A stretch of 64,000 nt of DNA, taken from assembly GCA_025457915.1 (NCBI GenBank), contig JALOTL010000003.1:1-64000 (forward strand), written 5' to 3'. The DNA comes from Spirochaetota bacterium. GTDB lineage: Bacteria > Spirochaetota > UBA4802 > UBA5550. The notes beneath the pieces were generated by a model. It was not told where the DNA came from and did not search any database. It saw only the letters and a program-made list of their open reading frames with translations. This document shows, in pieces, positions 41,700 through 51,213 of this stretch. Numbering within the stretch: the first letter of the stretch is position 1; every line of letters begins with the position of its first letter. The translations under genes and the position numbers were made by a program.

Positions 41700-42440
41700 A
41701 TGGAATCCCCGGATAATAAATACAACAGGAAAAAAAGATACAGGGAGCTCGAGAAGCTCCAGTCGCTCATAAGGGCTAAATTCAAGGACAAGAGTCTTTT
41801 GAACAGGGCACTCACCCACAGGTCGTATATCAATGAATGCGTCCCCGGAATGAAAGACAACGAAAGGCTCGAGTATCTCGGAGATTCCGTTCTCGCGCTC
41901 GTGGTGAATGAGTACCTCTTCAGGCACTACGAGGATTACAGGGAGGGCAATCTCGCGAAAATAAAATCCGCTGTCGTTTCTGAGACCACCCTTGCCAAGG
42001 TTGCGGGGTCTTTGGATCTTGGCAATTATATACTGATGGGCAAGGGCGAGGAACAGAGCGGCGGCAGAAAAAGGGCTTCCATCCTGGCGAACACCGTTGA
42101 GGCGGTCATAGGCGCGTTTTTTCTCGATTCCGGCCTGAAGGAATGCAGGCGCTTTGTGCTGTCGATGCTCAAGAGGGACATAGAGAGGATAGACAGCCTG
42201 AGTTATCTCAGGGATCCTAAAACCAACCTCCAGGAGTTCGTGCAGAAAAAATACAAGGAAAGACCGGTATATGACGTCATAGAGGAGAGGGGGCCCGACC
42301 ATAAAAAGGAGTTTGTCGTCCGTCTTCTCGTCAACGGGAGGGAGATCACGACCGGCGAGGGCAGCAGCAAGCGGAAGGCCGAGATGAATGCGGCCATGGA
42401 CGCGCTGAAAAAGATAGAGGACGGGGAAATAAGTATTTGA
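41700..42440 (+). CDS. rnc: Ribonuclease III
   Basis: RNase III cleaves double-stranded RNA, including rRNA precursors. The signature NERLEYLGDSVLALVVNEYL holds the metal-binding acids, with further EAVIGAFFLDSG. A C-terminal dsRNA-binding domain starts at DPKTNLQEFVQKKYKERPVY and ends with SSKRKAEMNAAMDALKKI. Length 246 aa is normal. It overlaps the Nudix gene by 4 bp (TTGA). Confidence 0.97.
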   Translation: MESPDNKYNRKKRYRELEKLQSLIRAKFKDKSLLNRALTHRSYINECVPGMKDNERLEYLGDSVLALVVNEYLFRHYEDYREGNLAKIKSAVVSETTLAKVAGSLDLGNYILMGKGEEQSGGRKRASILANTVEAVIGAFFLDSGLKECRRFVLSMLKRDIERIDSLSYLRDPKTNLQEFVQKKYKERPVYDVIEERGPDHKKEFVVRLLVNGREITTGEGSSKRKAEMNAAMDALKKIEDGEISI

Positions 42441-42886
42441 GATTCCTATCCAAAGACATGAGGGTCAGGGTGGCCGGAATCCTGATCGGCAACGACAGGC
42501 TGCTGATGATAGCCCATAAAAAGAAAAGGGAGGTTTACTGGCTGCTTCCCGGAGGCGGGGTAAATTTCGGTGAATCACTGGAGGATGCTCTTAAAAGGGA
42601 GTTTTTTGAAGAGCTCAACATCGGAGTGGAAGTAAATGAACCCGCCCTGATATGCGATTCAATCGATCCCGGCGGCAAGAGGCACATTCTGAACATCTGT
42701 TTCAGGTGCAATTACAACGGCGGCATTTACACCATCGGCAGGGAGCGAAGGCTTCATGATTTCGCGTTTTTTGAAAAAAAGGATCTGATGAAAATCAAGA
42801 TTTTTCCACCCATAAACAGGCACCTTCAGTCCATAATGGAAATGAAGAAACTGCCCCTCTATCTGGGAAAGATATGGCTGAATTGA
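42437..42886 (+). CDS. Nudix family hydrolase
   Basis: 149 residues with a Nudix box GGGVNFGESLEDALKREFFE followed by ELNIGV, matching GX5EX7REUXEEXGU with U positions conserved. The substrate, a nucleoside diphosphate linked to another group, cannot be told. The TTG start at 42437 overlaps rnc. ATG 42458 is an alternative without a clear ribosome binding site. The 3' end overlaps aroB by 13 bp. Confidence 0.88.
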   Translation: MRFLSKDMRVRVAGILIGNDRLLMIAHKKKREVYWLLPGGGVNFGESLEDALKREFFEELNIGVEVNEPALICDSIDPGGKRHILNICFRCNYNGGIYTIGRERRLHDFAFFEKKDLMKIKIFPPINRHLQSIMEMKKLPLYLGKIWLN

Positions 42887-43977
42887 AGAAATTGATGGCG
42901 GGGACCGGCTCCTCTTCATACGGGATTCTTATAGGAAAAGACATAATCGATCTCGATGAAACCGGAAATTTTATTCCGCGGAACGCCGACAAGACCGCCA
43001 TTGTAGTCAGCAAAAGAGTATACGGCCTGCACGGAGAGACCCTTGACCGTTTCTTCGCACGTTTTCCCGGGTTAGAGATTTTCATGATGGATGACGGCGA
43101 GGAAAACAAGAATTACGCCCTGGCCGGAATGTATCTTGATAAGTTCATACAGGCTGGTTTGAGCAGGAAGTCCGTCGTGATAGGAGTGGGCGGCGGGGTG
43201 GTCGGGGATTTCGCCGGCTTCCTTTCATCAATTTACATGAGGGGAATCCCTGTATATCATCTGCCGACTACTTTGCTGTCAATGGTTGATTCAAGCATCG
43301 GCGGCAAAACCGCGGTTAATCTTTCAAAAGGAAAAAACATGGCCGGGGCCTTCCATCAACCCGGTTCGGTTTTGATGGATATCCGGTTCCTCGATACTCT
43401 TCCCGACGATGAGCTGAAAAACGGCCTTGTCGAATCATTGAAGCACGGATTGATCGGGGACGGGAAATCACTGGAGATCCTTGAGTCGAACGACCTTGTT
43501 TCCATAAGAAACAGCGACGTCATGACAGAATTGATTTCGGCGTCGGTTGAGTTCAAGCTTTCAGTAGTTGAAAGGGACGAAAGGGAGGTCGGGCTCAGGG
43601 CGATTTTAAATTTCGGGCACACCGTGGGCCACGCCCTAGAATCGCTTATGGATTATACCGGGATACCCCACGGAAAGGCCGTGGCCGTCGGGATGATCGT
43701 CGAGGCCGGGATTTCTAGGAGAAACGGATGGCTTGGGGACGCTGACCTGTCAAGGATCGGTTCCGTCATGCGTTCGTACGGCCTCCTTGACGCGGACCTC
43801 AATCTTGATCCGCGTGATGTGCTGTCCCACATGAGATTCGACAAGAAAAATTCGGGCGGCGGCATTAACCTCGTGCTCCTCAGGTCGCTGGGCTCGCCTG
43901 AATTCAACGTCAGGGTGGACGAGAAGACCATCATCGAATCGCTTTCTGATTATCTTGCCGTAAGGAGGGGCGTCTAG
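42874..43977 (+). CDS. aroB: 3-dehydroquinate synthase
   Basis: AroB converts DAHP to 3-dehydroquinate in the shikimate pathway, using NAD and zinc. The NAD site is IGVGGGVVGDFAGFLSSIYM, followed by LPTTLLSMVDSSIGGKTAVN, KHGLIGD and the zinc histidine motif NFGHTVGHALE. Length 367 aa is normal. It overlaps the Nudix gene and is followed 3 bp later by a STAS gene. Confidence 0.96.
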   Translation: MAELKKLMAGTGSSSYGILIGKDIIDLDETGNFIPRNADKTAIVVSKRVYGLHGETLDRFFARFPGLEIFMMDDGEENKNYALAGMYLDKFIQAGLSRKSVVIGVGGGVVGDFAGFLSSIYMRGIPVYHLPTTLLSMVDSSIGGKTAVNLSKGKNMAGAFHQPGSVLMDIRFLDTLPDDELKNGLVESLKHGLIGDGKSLEILESNDLVSIRNSDVMTELISASVEFKLSVVERDEREVGLRAILNFGHTVGHALESLMDYTGIPHGKAVAVGMIVEAGISRRNGWLGDADLSRIGSVMRSYGLLDADLNLDPRDVLSHMRFDKKNSGGGINLVLLRSLGSPEFNVRVDEKTIIESLSDYLAVRRGV

Positions 43978-43980
43978 CCC

Positions 43981-44325
43981 ATGCTGAACTATAATATAAA
44001 AATCCAGGACGAAACGAGAATTGTGGAGCTTGCCGGGAGCCTGAGCACGGCGGCGGTGGAAAAATTCATGTCTTCCATGAAGAACATCGTCGAGAGGGAA
44101 AGCCTCATCCTTAACCTGGAAAACCTGGGTTTCATAACGACGTCCGGGATGAAGTCCCTGGTTGAAATTTCGATGCATGCCAAGTCCAAGGGACACAGGC
44201 TGATATTCCTGTGGCCCAGCAAGGATTTTACTAGGACCGCGGAAACGATGGACGTGTACAATATTTTCATCTTCGCGGACAGCATAGAAGAGGGCATTAC
44301 GAAGATCAGGTATTTTACAAAATAG
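43981..44325 (+). CDS. STAS-domain protein (anti-sigma factor antagonist type)
   Basis: 114 residues forming a single STAS domain: strand IVELAGSLSTAAVEKFM, then LILNLENLGFITTSGMKSLV, where the serine in TTSGMKS is the site phosphorylated in SpoIIAA-like proteins. A partner anti-sigma kinase is not seen nearby. It lies 3 bp after aroB, so it is co-transcribed. Target unknown. Confidence 0.85.
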   Translation: MLNYNIKIQDETRIVELAGSLSTAAVEKFMSSMKNIVERESLILNLENLGFITTSGMKSLVEISMHAKSKGHRLIFLWPSKDFTRTAETMDVYNIFIFADSIEEGITKIRYFTK

Positions 44326-44348
44326 TCTCCCCCACAGTAAAAATTCAG

Positions 44349-45707
44349 ATGAATGAAAGGTTAAAAAAAATCGGGATCGAACTTTCACCGATCCACAAAG
44401 TCGTAATAAGCTTCATGACCCTGATTTTGGCCGGGGCCCTGTTGCTGATTCTTCCCGTTTCTTCGACCGGCGGCGTTTCCTTTGTCGACGCGCTTTTCAC
44501 CTCTACGTCCGCTGTGTGCGTAACGGGACTTACCGTTCTCGACACCGCAAAGGACTTCACCTTTTTCGGGCAGTTGGTCATAATAATGCTGATCCAGTTC
44601 GGCGGGCTGGGCATCATGACGTTTTCAATTTCGATCATAGCCCTGCTTGGCGGAAATTATTCAATAAAGTGGCGCATCACCCTCGAGTCCTTTTACAACG
44701 AGATCAAGATCCTGTCGATGAAAAGCATTTTGAAGAGGATAATAATGTACACGTTCTCCATAGAGCTGGGGATTGCCGGGATTTTATTCACCCAGTTTTA
44801 CGGAAAATTCGATTTTAAAACCGCCGTATGGCATTCCATATTTCATTCAGTGTCCTCTTTCTGCAACGCCGGGTTTTCGACCTTTTCGGACAATATCGTC
44901 GGCTATTACGACAATTCCATCGTAATACTCGCCCTCAGCGCATCGATAATAATGGGCGGTCTCGGATTTTTCGTTCTTTCGGAACTGTTCAATTACAGGC
45001 ACATAAAAAAGAAAAAAACCGCCGTGAGGCTGTCGCTCCACACGCGGATAGTTTTGATTACAACAATCGCCCTTTTGTTTCTGGGGACGGCCGGGTTCCT
45101 TGTACTGGAGTGGAATTTCGTGGTAAAGGATTTCAGCCTCAAGGCGAAAATACTCACGGCTTTTTTTCATTCAACATCCTGCAGAACGGCCGGGTTCAAT
45201 TCGATAGACGTCGGCGCCCTGAGGGAAAGCACGCTTCTCATGATGACGGCGCTCATGTTCATCGGCGGGTCTCCCGGATCAATAGCAGGTGGCATAAAGA
45301 CCACGACCTTAACCGTTCTCCTGGGTATGCTGGTTACGAAGTTCAGCGGGAAGAGGCAGGTCCTGTTCTGGAACAGGGCGCTTGATCCGGACACCACGGA
45401 GAAGGCCGCCACGCTTTTCATTCTTTCCGGGATCTTCGTTTATTTTTCCACTTTTTTCCTCCTGGCGATAGACGCCTTCGACCTGGGGACCGGTCTTTCC
45501 TCCGCGCTTTTCGAGGTCACCTCGGCCTTCGGGACCGTGGGGCTTTCAACCGGCATCACGCCGAAACTTTTAACGGAGGGCAAGCTGCTGATCGTCCTCG
45601 TGATGTTCATAGGCAGGCTGGGGCCTCTCAGCCTTATAACCGCGCTGACGATAAACAAGAAGGAAGTTCCGATAGAATATTCAGAAGAACACGTCATGAT
45701 CGGATGA
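44349..45707 (+). CDS. TrkH/KtrB-type potassium transporter subunit
   Basis: 452 residues with four repeated M1-P-M2 units. Selectivity-loop motifs are TSTSAVCVTGLTVLD, SVSSFCNAGFSTF, SCRTAGFNSIDV and SAFGTVGLSTGIT. Size is closer to KtrB than to the longer E. coli TrkH. It imports K+, probably with Na+ or driven by membrane potential, and works with the RCK protein encoded 17 bp downstream. Confidence 0.92.
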   Translation: MNERLKKIGIELSPIHKVVISFMTLILAGALLLILPVSSTGGVSFVDALFTSTSAVCVTGLTVLDTAKDFTFFGQLVIIMLIQFGGLGIMTFSISIIALLGGNYSIKWRITLESFYNEIKILSMKSILKRIIMYTFSIELGIAGILFTQFYGKFDFKTAVWHSIFHSVSSFCNAGFSTFSDNIVGYYDNSIVILALSASIIMGGLGFFVLSELFNYRHIKKKKTAVRLSLHTRIVLITTIALLFLGTAGFLVLEWNFVVKDFSLKAKILTAFFHSTSCRTAGFNSIDVGALRESTLLMMTALMFIGGSPGSIAGGIKTTTLTVLLGMLVTKFSGKRQVLFWNRALDPDTTEKAATLFILSGIFVYFSTFFLLAIDAFDLGTGLSSALFEVTSAFGTVGLSTGITPKLLTEGKLLIVLVMFIGRLGPLSLITALTINKKEVPIEYSEEHVMIG

Positions 45708-45724
45708 AAAAACGAGGTTTGTAA

Positions 45725-46411
45725 ATGAAAAAGTTCATCGTTATCGGTCTGGGCAATTTCGGGATGAATATCTCCAAGACGCTCGTGGAGAACGACTGCG
45801 AGGTCCTCGGGATAGACATACAGAAGGACTACGTGCAGAAGGCGCAGGAATTCGTTACGCAAGGCGTGATAGGCGACGCCACCAACAGGTCGGTCCTTAC
45901 GGCGCTGTCGCTCAAGGAATTTGACGGCGCGGTTGTCAGTATCGGCCAGGAAATGACGGCCAGCATCCTGATCTCCCTGTACTTAAAGGAGATCGGGGTG
46001 GATAGAATCATCGTGAGGGCGATATCGCAGGACCATTACAGGATTCTTGAAATGCTCGGCATATCGGATATTGTTTTTCCTGAAAGGGACATGGCAATAA
46101 GACTCGGCAAGACCCTCTCAATGAAAAACGCCCTGGACTACCTCCCGCTGACGGCGGATTACGCGATCATGGACGTCAGGCCACCGTCAAGCTTCGTGGG
46201 AAAAAAGATAAGGGAGCTTCAGATCGGGGCCAGGTATGGATGCCAGATACTGGGAATAAAGTATCAGCGTTCTGGAATCACCGTTGCAGGGACTACCGGC
46301 ATGGAGGACACGAAAATCGCACCCAGGGCGGACGACGTTATTCCTGAAAACTCCGTTTTAATCATTCTGGGTAAATTCGATAAAATAGAAGAGATACAGC
46401 AGCTGGATTAG
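45725..46411 (+). CDS. TrkA/KtrA-type RCK regulator of potassium uptake
   Basis: 228 residues. The RCK_N domain has the nucleotide motif FIVIGLGNFGMNISKTL, with the acidic end of strand two in LGIDIQ. An RCK_C domain spans about 140-225. These form an octameric ring that gates the KtrB-like channel in response to ATP/ADP or c-di-AMP. A single RCK unit marks the Ktr rather than the double-unit E. coli TrkA type. Convergent with the esterase gene 7 bp downstream. Confidence 0.92.
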   Translation: MKKFIVIGLGNFGMNISKTLVENDCEVLGIDIQKDYVQKAQEFVTQGVIGDATNRSVLTALSLKEFDGAVVSIGQEMTASILISLYLKEIGVDRIIVRAISQDHYRILEMLGISDIVFPERDMAIRLGKTLSMKNALDYLPLTADYAIMDVRPPSSFVGKKIRELQIGARYGCQILGIKYQRSGITVAGTTGMEDTKIAPRADDVIPENSVLIILGKFDKIEEIQQLD

Positions 46412-46418
46412 GCCGCCG

Positions 46419-47357
46419 TTACCTGGATGTATTGAAAAAATTCCATATCTCATCGCAGGCGTCGATATCCGTGTTCGTTTCGCCTATGATGCTTTTAGGC
46501 AGATACTGCCTGCCGCCCGGCCATGTATGACCGCCTCCATCGACGGAGTAAAGAATCACCCTCCTTCCGTTTGGGCATGCATGCCGCAGTATTGTTAACC
46601 TCGTAGCGCCTGCAGGACTTTTACCGGGAACTTCTATTGTTTCGGCCATGCCGCAGTTGTTGACTTTGGCCCAGAATTTTACCGTTTCGCCGGTTGAAAG
46701 GACTTCGCCCCGGTCGATTCCGAAAACCCTGACCCTTCCGCCGCCGTAGGGGACCAGCGGGTCCTTCGTGCCGTTGATTATCATAACGTCCACACCGCGT
46801 GCCGGCCTGCATATGGAATCCGTGCCTGCCGGATTGGTGGCGGATACCGCAGCGATCGCCCTGATTTTTCCCGGCAGTTCGCACGCGAGCCTGTAACACA
46901 TGAATCCGCCGTTAGATATGCCGGCCGCAAAAACCCGTTCAGGGTCGCAGCCGTAATCCGCGGTCATCCTGTCTATCAATGCCGATATGAATCCCACATC
47001 GTCCATTTTTTCCCTGTGGGCCCTGTCGATAGGCTCTTTCCTGTAATCGTTCCAGTGCCTGTACAGGCCGTAAGGATAAACGGCGATGAAGCCTTTTTCG
47101 TCCGACAGGGCATTGAATCTTCCGCCGGTAAGGCGGATCATGCCTTCGGGACCGCTGCCGCCACCGTGAAGAATTATCAGGAGCGGAATTTTTTTTGATC
47201 CGGAAAAGTCCGCGGGAAGATGGAGAAGGAATTTTCTCTGCTGTCCTTTGTGGCTGATTTCAACCGCGGCGCATCCCCTCGAGTCCCTTTCACGCCATGT
47301 GCCGCAGGAAGACGCTGTCAATGATATGGCGAGGGCGAGCAGGATGCATTTCTTCAT
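46419..47357 (-). CDS. PHB-depolymerase/feruloyl-esterase-like lipoprotein
   Basis: 312 residues. The N-terminus MKKCILLALAISLTASSC is a lipoprotein signal with Cys18. The hydrolase part has LLIILHGGGSGPEGM (oxyanion region), nucleophile GISNGGFMCY, the acid region in INGTKDPLVPYGGG, and the histidine in GGGHTWPGG. This is the pattern of esterase family 10 / LpqC-type polyhydroxybutyrate depolymerases and feruloyl esterases. Substrate unknown. The start codon ends a TGATATCAATG motif, and an upstream in-frame ATG (47381) is possible. Confidence 0.85.
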   Translation of the reverse strand: MKKCILLALAISLTASSCGTWRERDSRGCAAVEISHKGQQRKFLLHLPADFSGSKKIPLLIILHGGGSGPEGMIRLTGGRFNALSDEKGFIAVYPYGLYRHWNDYRKEPIDRAHREKMDDVGFISALIDRMTADYGCDPERVFAAGISNGGFMCYRLACELPGKIRAIAAVSATNPAGTDSICRPARGVDVMIINGTKDPLVPYGGGRVRVFGIDRGEVLSTGETVKFWAKVNNCGMAETIEVPGKSPAGATRLTILRHACPNGRRVILYSVDGGGHTWPGGRQYLPKSIIGETNTDIDACDEIWNFFNTSR

Positions 47358-47365
47358 TGATATCA
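47355..47365 (-). repeat. TGATATCAATG motif, site 4 (start of esterase gene)
   Basis: On the minus strand the motif ends in the predicted ATG of the esterase lipoprotein, as it overlaps the beginning of the zapB-like gene. Confidence 0.35.
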
Positions 47366-47377
47366 CATGCTCACGCG

Positions 47378-48640
47378 TCATACCTTGAAGATCGAAACGA
47401 AAACCAGTATCAGCGATATGGCCGAGATGCCGGCCGTGAATATGATGGTCACCGCGTTTGAAAACTTGGAATTGGTGTATTCGCCCATGATTTTCTTGTC
47501 GTTTATTATAACGAGCATCGCCACGAGCACTATCGGCAGGACCAGGCCGTTTATGAACTGCGATATCCACATTATTTTTATTAGCGGAATGTCGGGAAAC
47601 ATGATGAGTCCGGCTCCGGTGAGTATTAGAAGCGAATACAGGATATAGAACTGGGGGGCCTCTGAAAAGCTTTTATTCACGCCGGTTTCCCAGCCGAAGC
47701 TCTCGCATACGCTGAAGGCAGTCGACAGCGGCAGGATCGATGCGGCGAAAAGCGAGGCGTTCAGGAGACCGAATGCGAACAGCATCGAAGCGTATTCTCC
47801 GGCAAGTGGTTTGAGGGCCAAGGCCGCGTCCGCCGCGGTCTGTATCGGCTGCTGGCCGTGGCTCTGAAACAGCAGGGTGCCGCAGACCGCTATTATAAAG
47901 AACGCGACAATGTTTACGGCTATGCTTCCTATGACTGTATCGATTTTGGAATAGGTGTAATCCTGGACGGTGATGCCCTTTTCGACCACCGCGGCCTGCT
48001 GGTAGAACTGCATCCATGGGGCGATCGTGGTGCCGACAACCGATACGAAGAGCACCATGTAGTCCGGGCTCAGGTTGATTCTGGGCCTGACAAGCTCCCC
48101 TGCGATTTCATTCCACGGGGCCTTTATCATGAGTCCGGTGATGATATAGCTTACATAGAACATGCAGGCCACAAGGAATATTTTTTCCACTGACCTGTAT
48201 GTTCCCTTGACGACGAGGTACCATACCAGTACTGCGCTCAGCGGTATGGCGGCGTATTTGCTGATGCCGAAAATTTCCATGCTCGCCGCGATGCCGGCGA
48301 ATTCAGAAATGATGTTGCCGAAGTTCGTAACCAGTATGAGTATCATGAGGTAAAATGTCAGCTTAACTCCGAATTTTTCCCTTATGAGGTCGGACAGGCC
48401 CTTACCGGTCACGACGCCCATCCGGTTGCACATCTCCTGGATCAGAATCAGCGCTATGGTTATCGGGATCAGGGTCCAGAGAAGTGTATATCCGAAATTT
48501 GCGCCTGCGAGGGAGTATGTGGTGATGCCGCCCGCGTCGTTGTCGACGTTGGCCGTTATAATGCCAGGGCCCATTATTGAAAGGAAAAGCGCTATCCTCT
48601 TGAATCCGTCGTTTGCCCTGATTTTTTCGATTATCTTCAT
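47378..48640 (-). CDS. Nramp-family transporter with non-canonical metal site (NRMT-like)
   Basis: 420 residues and about eleven membrane helices with an Nramp pattern. TM1 reads GPGIITANVDNDAGG, where canonical Nramps have DPGN: the Asp (D35) stays, Pro becomes Ala and Asn becomes Gly. TM6 reads TTIAPW (204-209) where the Mn/Fe transporters have a MPH motif, so the sulphur ligand Met is Ala. Loss of this Met is described for Nramp-related magnesium transporters. The gene is 3 bp from a soluble protein with MgtE-like domains, which supports Mg2+ as substrate. Substrate remains inference. Confidence 0.82.
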   Translation of the reverse strand: MKIIEKIRANDGFKRIALFLSIMGPGIITANVDNDAGGITTYSLAGANFGYTLLWTLIPITIALILIQEMCNRMGVVTGKGLSDLIREKFGVKLTFYLMILILVTNFGNIISEFAGIAASMEIFGISKYAAIPLSAVLVWYLVVKGTYRSVEKIFLVACMFYVSYIITGLMIKAPWNEIAGELVRPRINLSPDYMVLFVSVVGTTIAPWMQFYQQAAVVEKGITVQDYTYSKIDTVIGSIAVNIVAFFIIAVCGTLLFQSHGQQPIQTAADAALALKPLAGEYASMLFAFGLLNASLFAASILPLSTAFSVCESFGWETGVNKSFSEAPQFYILYSLLILTGAGLIMFPDIPLIKIMWISQFINGLVLPIVLVAMLVIINDKKIMGEYTNSKFSNAVTIIFTAGISAISLILVFVSIFKV

Positions 48641-48643
48641 TTT

Positions 48644-49924
48644 TTATTCGTTGTCCTCGTCCATTTCAGGGAATACGGACTTGAGCGCATCCTTTATGGA
48701 TATGACGCCCATCATCCTGTTGGCGTCATCCACCACGGGGACCATTACGAAGTCGTACTTGAAGAAGACCCTTGCGACTTTTTTAACGTCGGTGTCGATT
48801 TTGACCTTTATCATGTTCCTGTGCATTACCTCGGATACCTGCGTGTTTTTTTTCGATCCCAGGATTTCCCTCAGGGTTGAAACGCCCGCAAGGCCTCCGT
48901 CGTCATTAAGCACGTAAATGTAGTATATCGATTCGGACTCGTCATGCTCTTTCTTCACCTTCAGAAGTATCTCCCTTATCGTCGCATCGTGCTGGACGGA
49001 AACGTACTGCGTGTTCATCAGGCTCCCTGCGCTGCTCTCGGAGTGTATCAGGAGAGCCTTTATCTCGGTTACCGTTTCCTGGGGGAGCGCGGCGAAAAGG
49101 GACTGGAGCTTGTCCTCGGACAGCTCCTTGAAGAGGTCGACGATCTCGTCTATGTCCATTTCCTCGATTATTTTTTTCAGGTCGTCTATTCCAAGCATCT
49201 CGACTGTCTGCACCCTTATGTTGAGCGGCAGCTCCTGTATGGACTGCGCCGCAGTAGCCCTGTCGAGGGATTTCATGATGATGATCCTTTCGTCGGTTCC
49301 GAGCTCGGTCAGGACGTCGGCGATGTCGGCCGGGTGCATCTCCGACAGTTTTGAATAAGGGATTTTAAGCGATATGGATCCGTATATGTTCGTCGTGGTT
49401 ATGGGCTGGATGTTTTTCCAGGAAATGAACCTGTCCTTGAGATTATAATCAAAGAGCCATTTGACGGTCCTGTTCATGTGACCGTGCCAGCCGAGCCTCC
49501 TCAGAAAGCCGGAGAATCCTATGTCGATATGGACCAGCCACAGGTTTGACTTGTCCTTCATCAGGTGCAGGTCGTTTACCCTGACGACCTTTGAACCTGC
49601 CGTATCCACTATCTGGTTGTCCCAGAACGTTTCCTTGAGCAGCATCTCGCTGCCGGCCGGGTCTATCTGGTTTTCCAGCACATCCGGTTCGCCTTTGATA
49701 AAGGCGCCACTGCCGGCCTCCAGGCTATCGACGCAGTCCCATGGGACATAGTATGTCCCGCGCTTGAATTTTTTTTTCATTATAAGGGCGGAGACCTTCG
49801 GGTATGCCCTTTTTATCGCCGCTGACACGTCGTCGATATACCCTATCTTCCGGCCGCTTTCGGAACTGTATACGGGGAGGCTTATTATCTGAGACAGATA
49901 AATGAAGCTGGAATCCATGTCCAT
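48644..49924 (-). CDS. Soluble MgtE-like regulatory protein (PRC barrels, MgtE N domain, CBS pair)
   Basis: 426 residues without membrane helices. Residues 8-85 and about 95-175 look like PRC-barrel modules (ISLPVYSSESGRKIGYIDDV). Residues 190-295 are an MgtE N superhelical domain (LSEMHPADIADVLTELGTDE, VDLFKELSEDKLQSLFAALP). Residues 300-420 are two CBS domains. In MgtE these cytosolic parts sense Mg2+ and close the pore. Here the pore domain is replaced by the separate Nramp-like gene 3 bp downstream, so this is probably its magnesium-sensing gate. Confidence 0.82.
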   Translation of the reverse strand: MDMDSSFIYLSQIISLPVYSSESGRKIGYIDDVSAAIKRAYPKVSALIMKKKFKRGTYYVPWDCVDSLEAGSGAFIKGEPDVLENQIDPAGSEMLLKETFWDNQIVDTAGSKVVRVNDLHLMKDKSNLWLVHIDIGFSGFLRRLGWHGHMNRTVKWLFDYNLKDRFISWKNIQPITTTNIYGSISLKIPYSKLSEMHPADIADVLTELGTDERIIIMKSLDRATAAQSIQELPLNIRVQTVEMLGIDDLKKIIEEMDIDEIVDLFKELSEDKLQSLFAALPQETVTEIKALLIHSESSAGSLMNTQYVSVQHDATIREILLKVKKEHDESESIYYIYVLNDDGGLAGVSTLREILGSKKNTQVSEVMHRNMIKVKIDTDVKKVARVFFKYDFVMVPVVDDANRMMGVISIKDALKSVFPEMDEDNE

Positions 49925-50004
49925 GTCTTATACCGTTCAAATGGAAGTTTTATCAAAGGGCGGGATCATTATGAGGGATCCCGTGCCAGGAGTAAATCAA
50001 TTTT

Positions 50005-51213
50005 TTAACGCTCATCCCCGAGTGCCATGGCCAGGACGCTTACGGGATGCATTACGCGGTATTTAGTGTTCATCTCGATCTGCATCCTGCACGTTTCACA
50101 GTCTGTTATGACGATTTCCGGATCGGCCTCTTCTATCCGCCTGAAAAGCTGGTAGCCGACGTCCTGGGATATCTGGTAATATTCCCTCTTGAATCCGTAT
50201 GTGCCGGATATGCCGCAGCATTCCGAGTGGAGGATGATAAGGTCCAGGCCCGGAATTTTTTTTAGCAGATCTATCGTGTACATGACGCCGCCGAGCCTTT
50301 CCAGATGGCACGGAGAATGATAGGCGGCCCTTATGCTCACGGGCCTGAGAGGAGGCCTGGCGCCCTCCTCAAACCTGTCGAATATGAATTTCGTAACGTA
50401 TTCAATGCTGTTGTAAATCCCGGTATTGTCCATGTCCAGCAGATGAGAGTATTCGTGCTTCAGTGCATAGGTGCAGCTGGAAGAGGTAGATATGATCTTG
50501 AGACCCTTTCCGGCCGCGGCCCCGGACAGGCTCGATATGTTGAACAATGCGTTTTTTTTCGCCTTTTCAAGGTATCCGTTGGCGATGAGCGGCACGCCGC
50601 AGCACTTTTCCCTGACCAATTCTACGCCCACGCCCATGGCGTTCATTACCCTTACAAGATCCGTTCCGAGAGAGTGGTTGTTATAGTTTACGTAGCAGCC
50701 GTGAAAATAGACCGCCTTTTTTTCAAAGGTTTTCTGTCTGGCTGCAAGTTTTTTAAATTTTCTCCTGAATGTGCCCCTTTCATAGGCCGGGTACGACCTC
50801 TTGTACGGTATTTTAAGAAAAAGGTCCATGAGTATCTTTACCGGGAAGAAGGAAAACAGGAAATTGGCGAGAGGGCTGAAGATCGTTCCCAGACTGCCGG
50901 CAAGATCCGTCCTGCTCATGAAAAAGTCCCTCGGTCTGAAGAAGCCCTTTTTCACGTACTTCCATTTCGCGTCCTGTATGATGTCGGCGATCCTGACGTC
51001 CGAAGGGCATGCTATTTCGCAACGCTTGCAGTTCGTGCAGTATTTCAGCGACTCGTCGACGAGCCCTGGATTTTTTATCCTCAGGCGTTCCGCGTCCGGC
51101 CCGGACTGCTTCGGTCCCGGGAAGAGGTGTGTAACCCTTGCCACGGGGCAGTATATGGTGCATACAGTGCACTTTATGCAGTGGTCGAAGCTGATGTTCT
51201 CGAGTTTTATCAT
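50005..51213 (-). CDS. glpC: Anaerobic glycerol-3-phosphate dehydrogenase subunit C
   Basis: GlpC is the iron-sulphur subunit that passes electrons from GlpAB to the membrane quinone pool. Two 4Fe-4S motifs are present (CIKCTVCTIYCPV and CTNCKRCEIACPS) and two CCG domains (CCGVPL and ECCGISGTYG). Length 402 aa is normal. It overlaps glpB by 4 bp. With glpB and glpA it forms a complete glpABC operon. No glpK or glpF is in the window. Confidence 0.93.
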   Translation of the reverse strand: MIKLENISFDHCIKCTVCTIYCPVARVTHLFPGPKQSGPDAERLRIKNPGLVDESLKYCTNCKRCEIACPSDVRIADIIQDAKWKYVKKGFFRPRDFFMSRTDLAGSLGTIFSPLANFLFSFFPVKILMDLFLKIPYKRSYPAYERGTFRRKFKKLAARQKTFEKKAVYFHGCYVNYNNHSLGTDLVRVMNAMGVGVELVREKCCGVPLIANGYLEKAKKNALFNISSLSGAAAGKGLKIISTSSSCTYALKHEYSHLLDMDNTGIYNSIEYVTKFIFDRFEEGARPPLRPVSIRAAYHSPCHLERLGGVMYTIDLLKKIPGLDLIILHSECCGISGTYGFKREYYQISQDVGYQLFRRIEEADPEIVITDCETCRMQIEMNTKYRVMHPVSVLAMALGDER

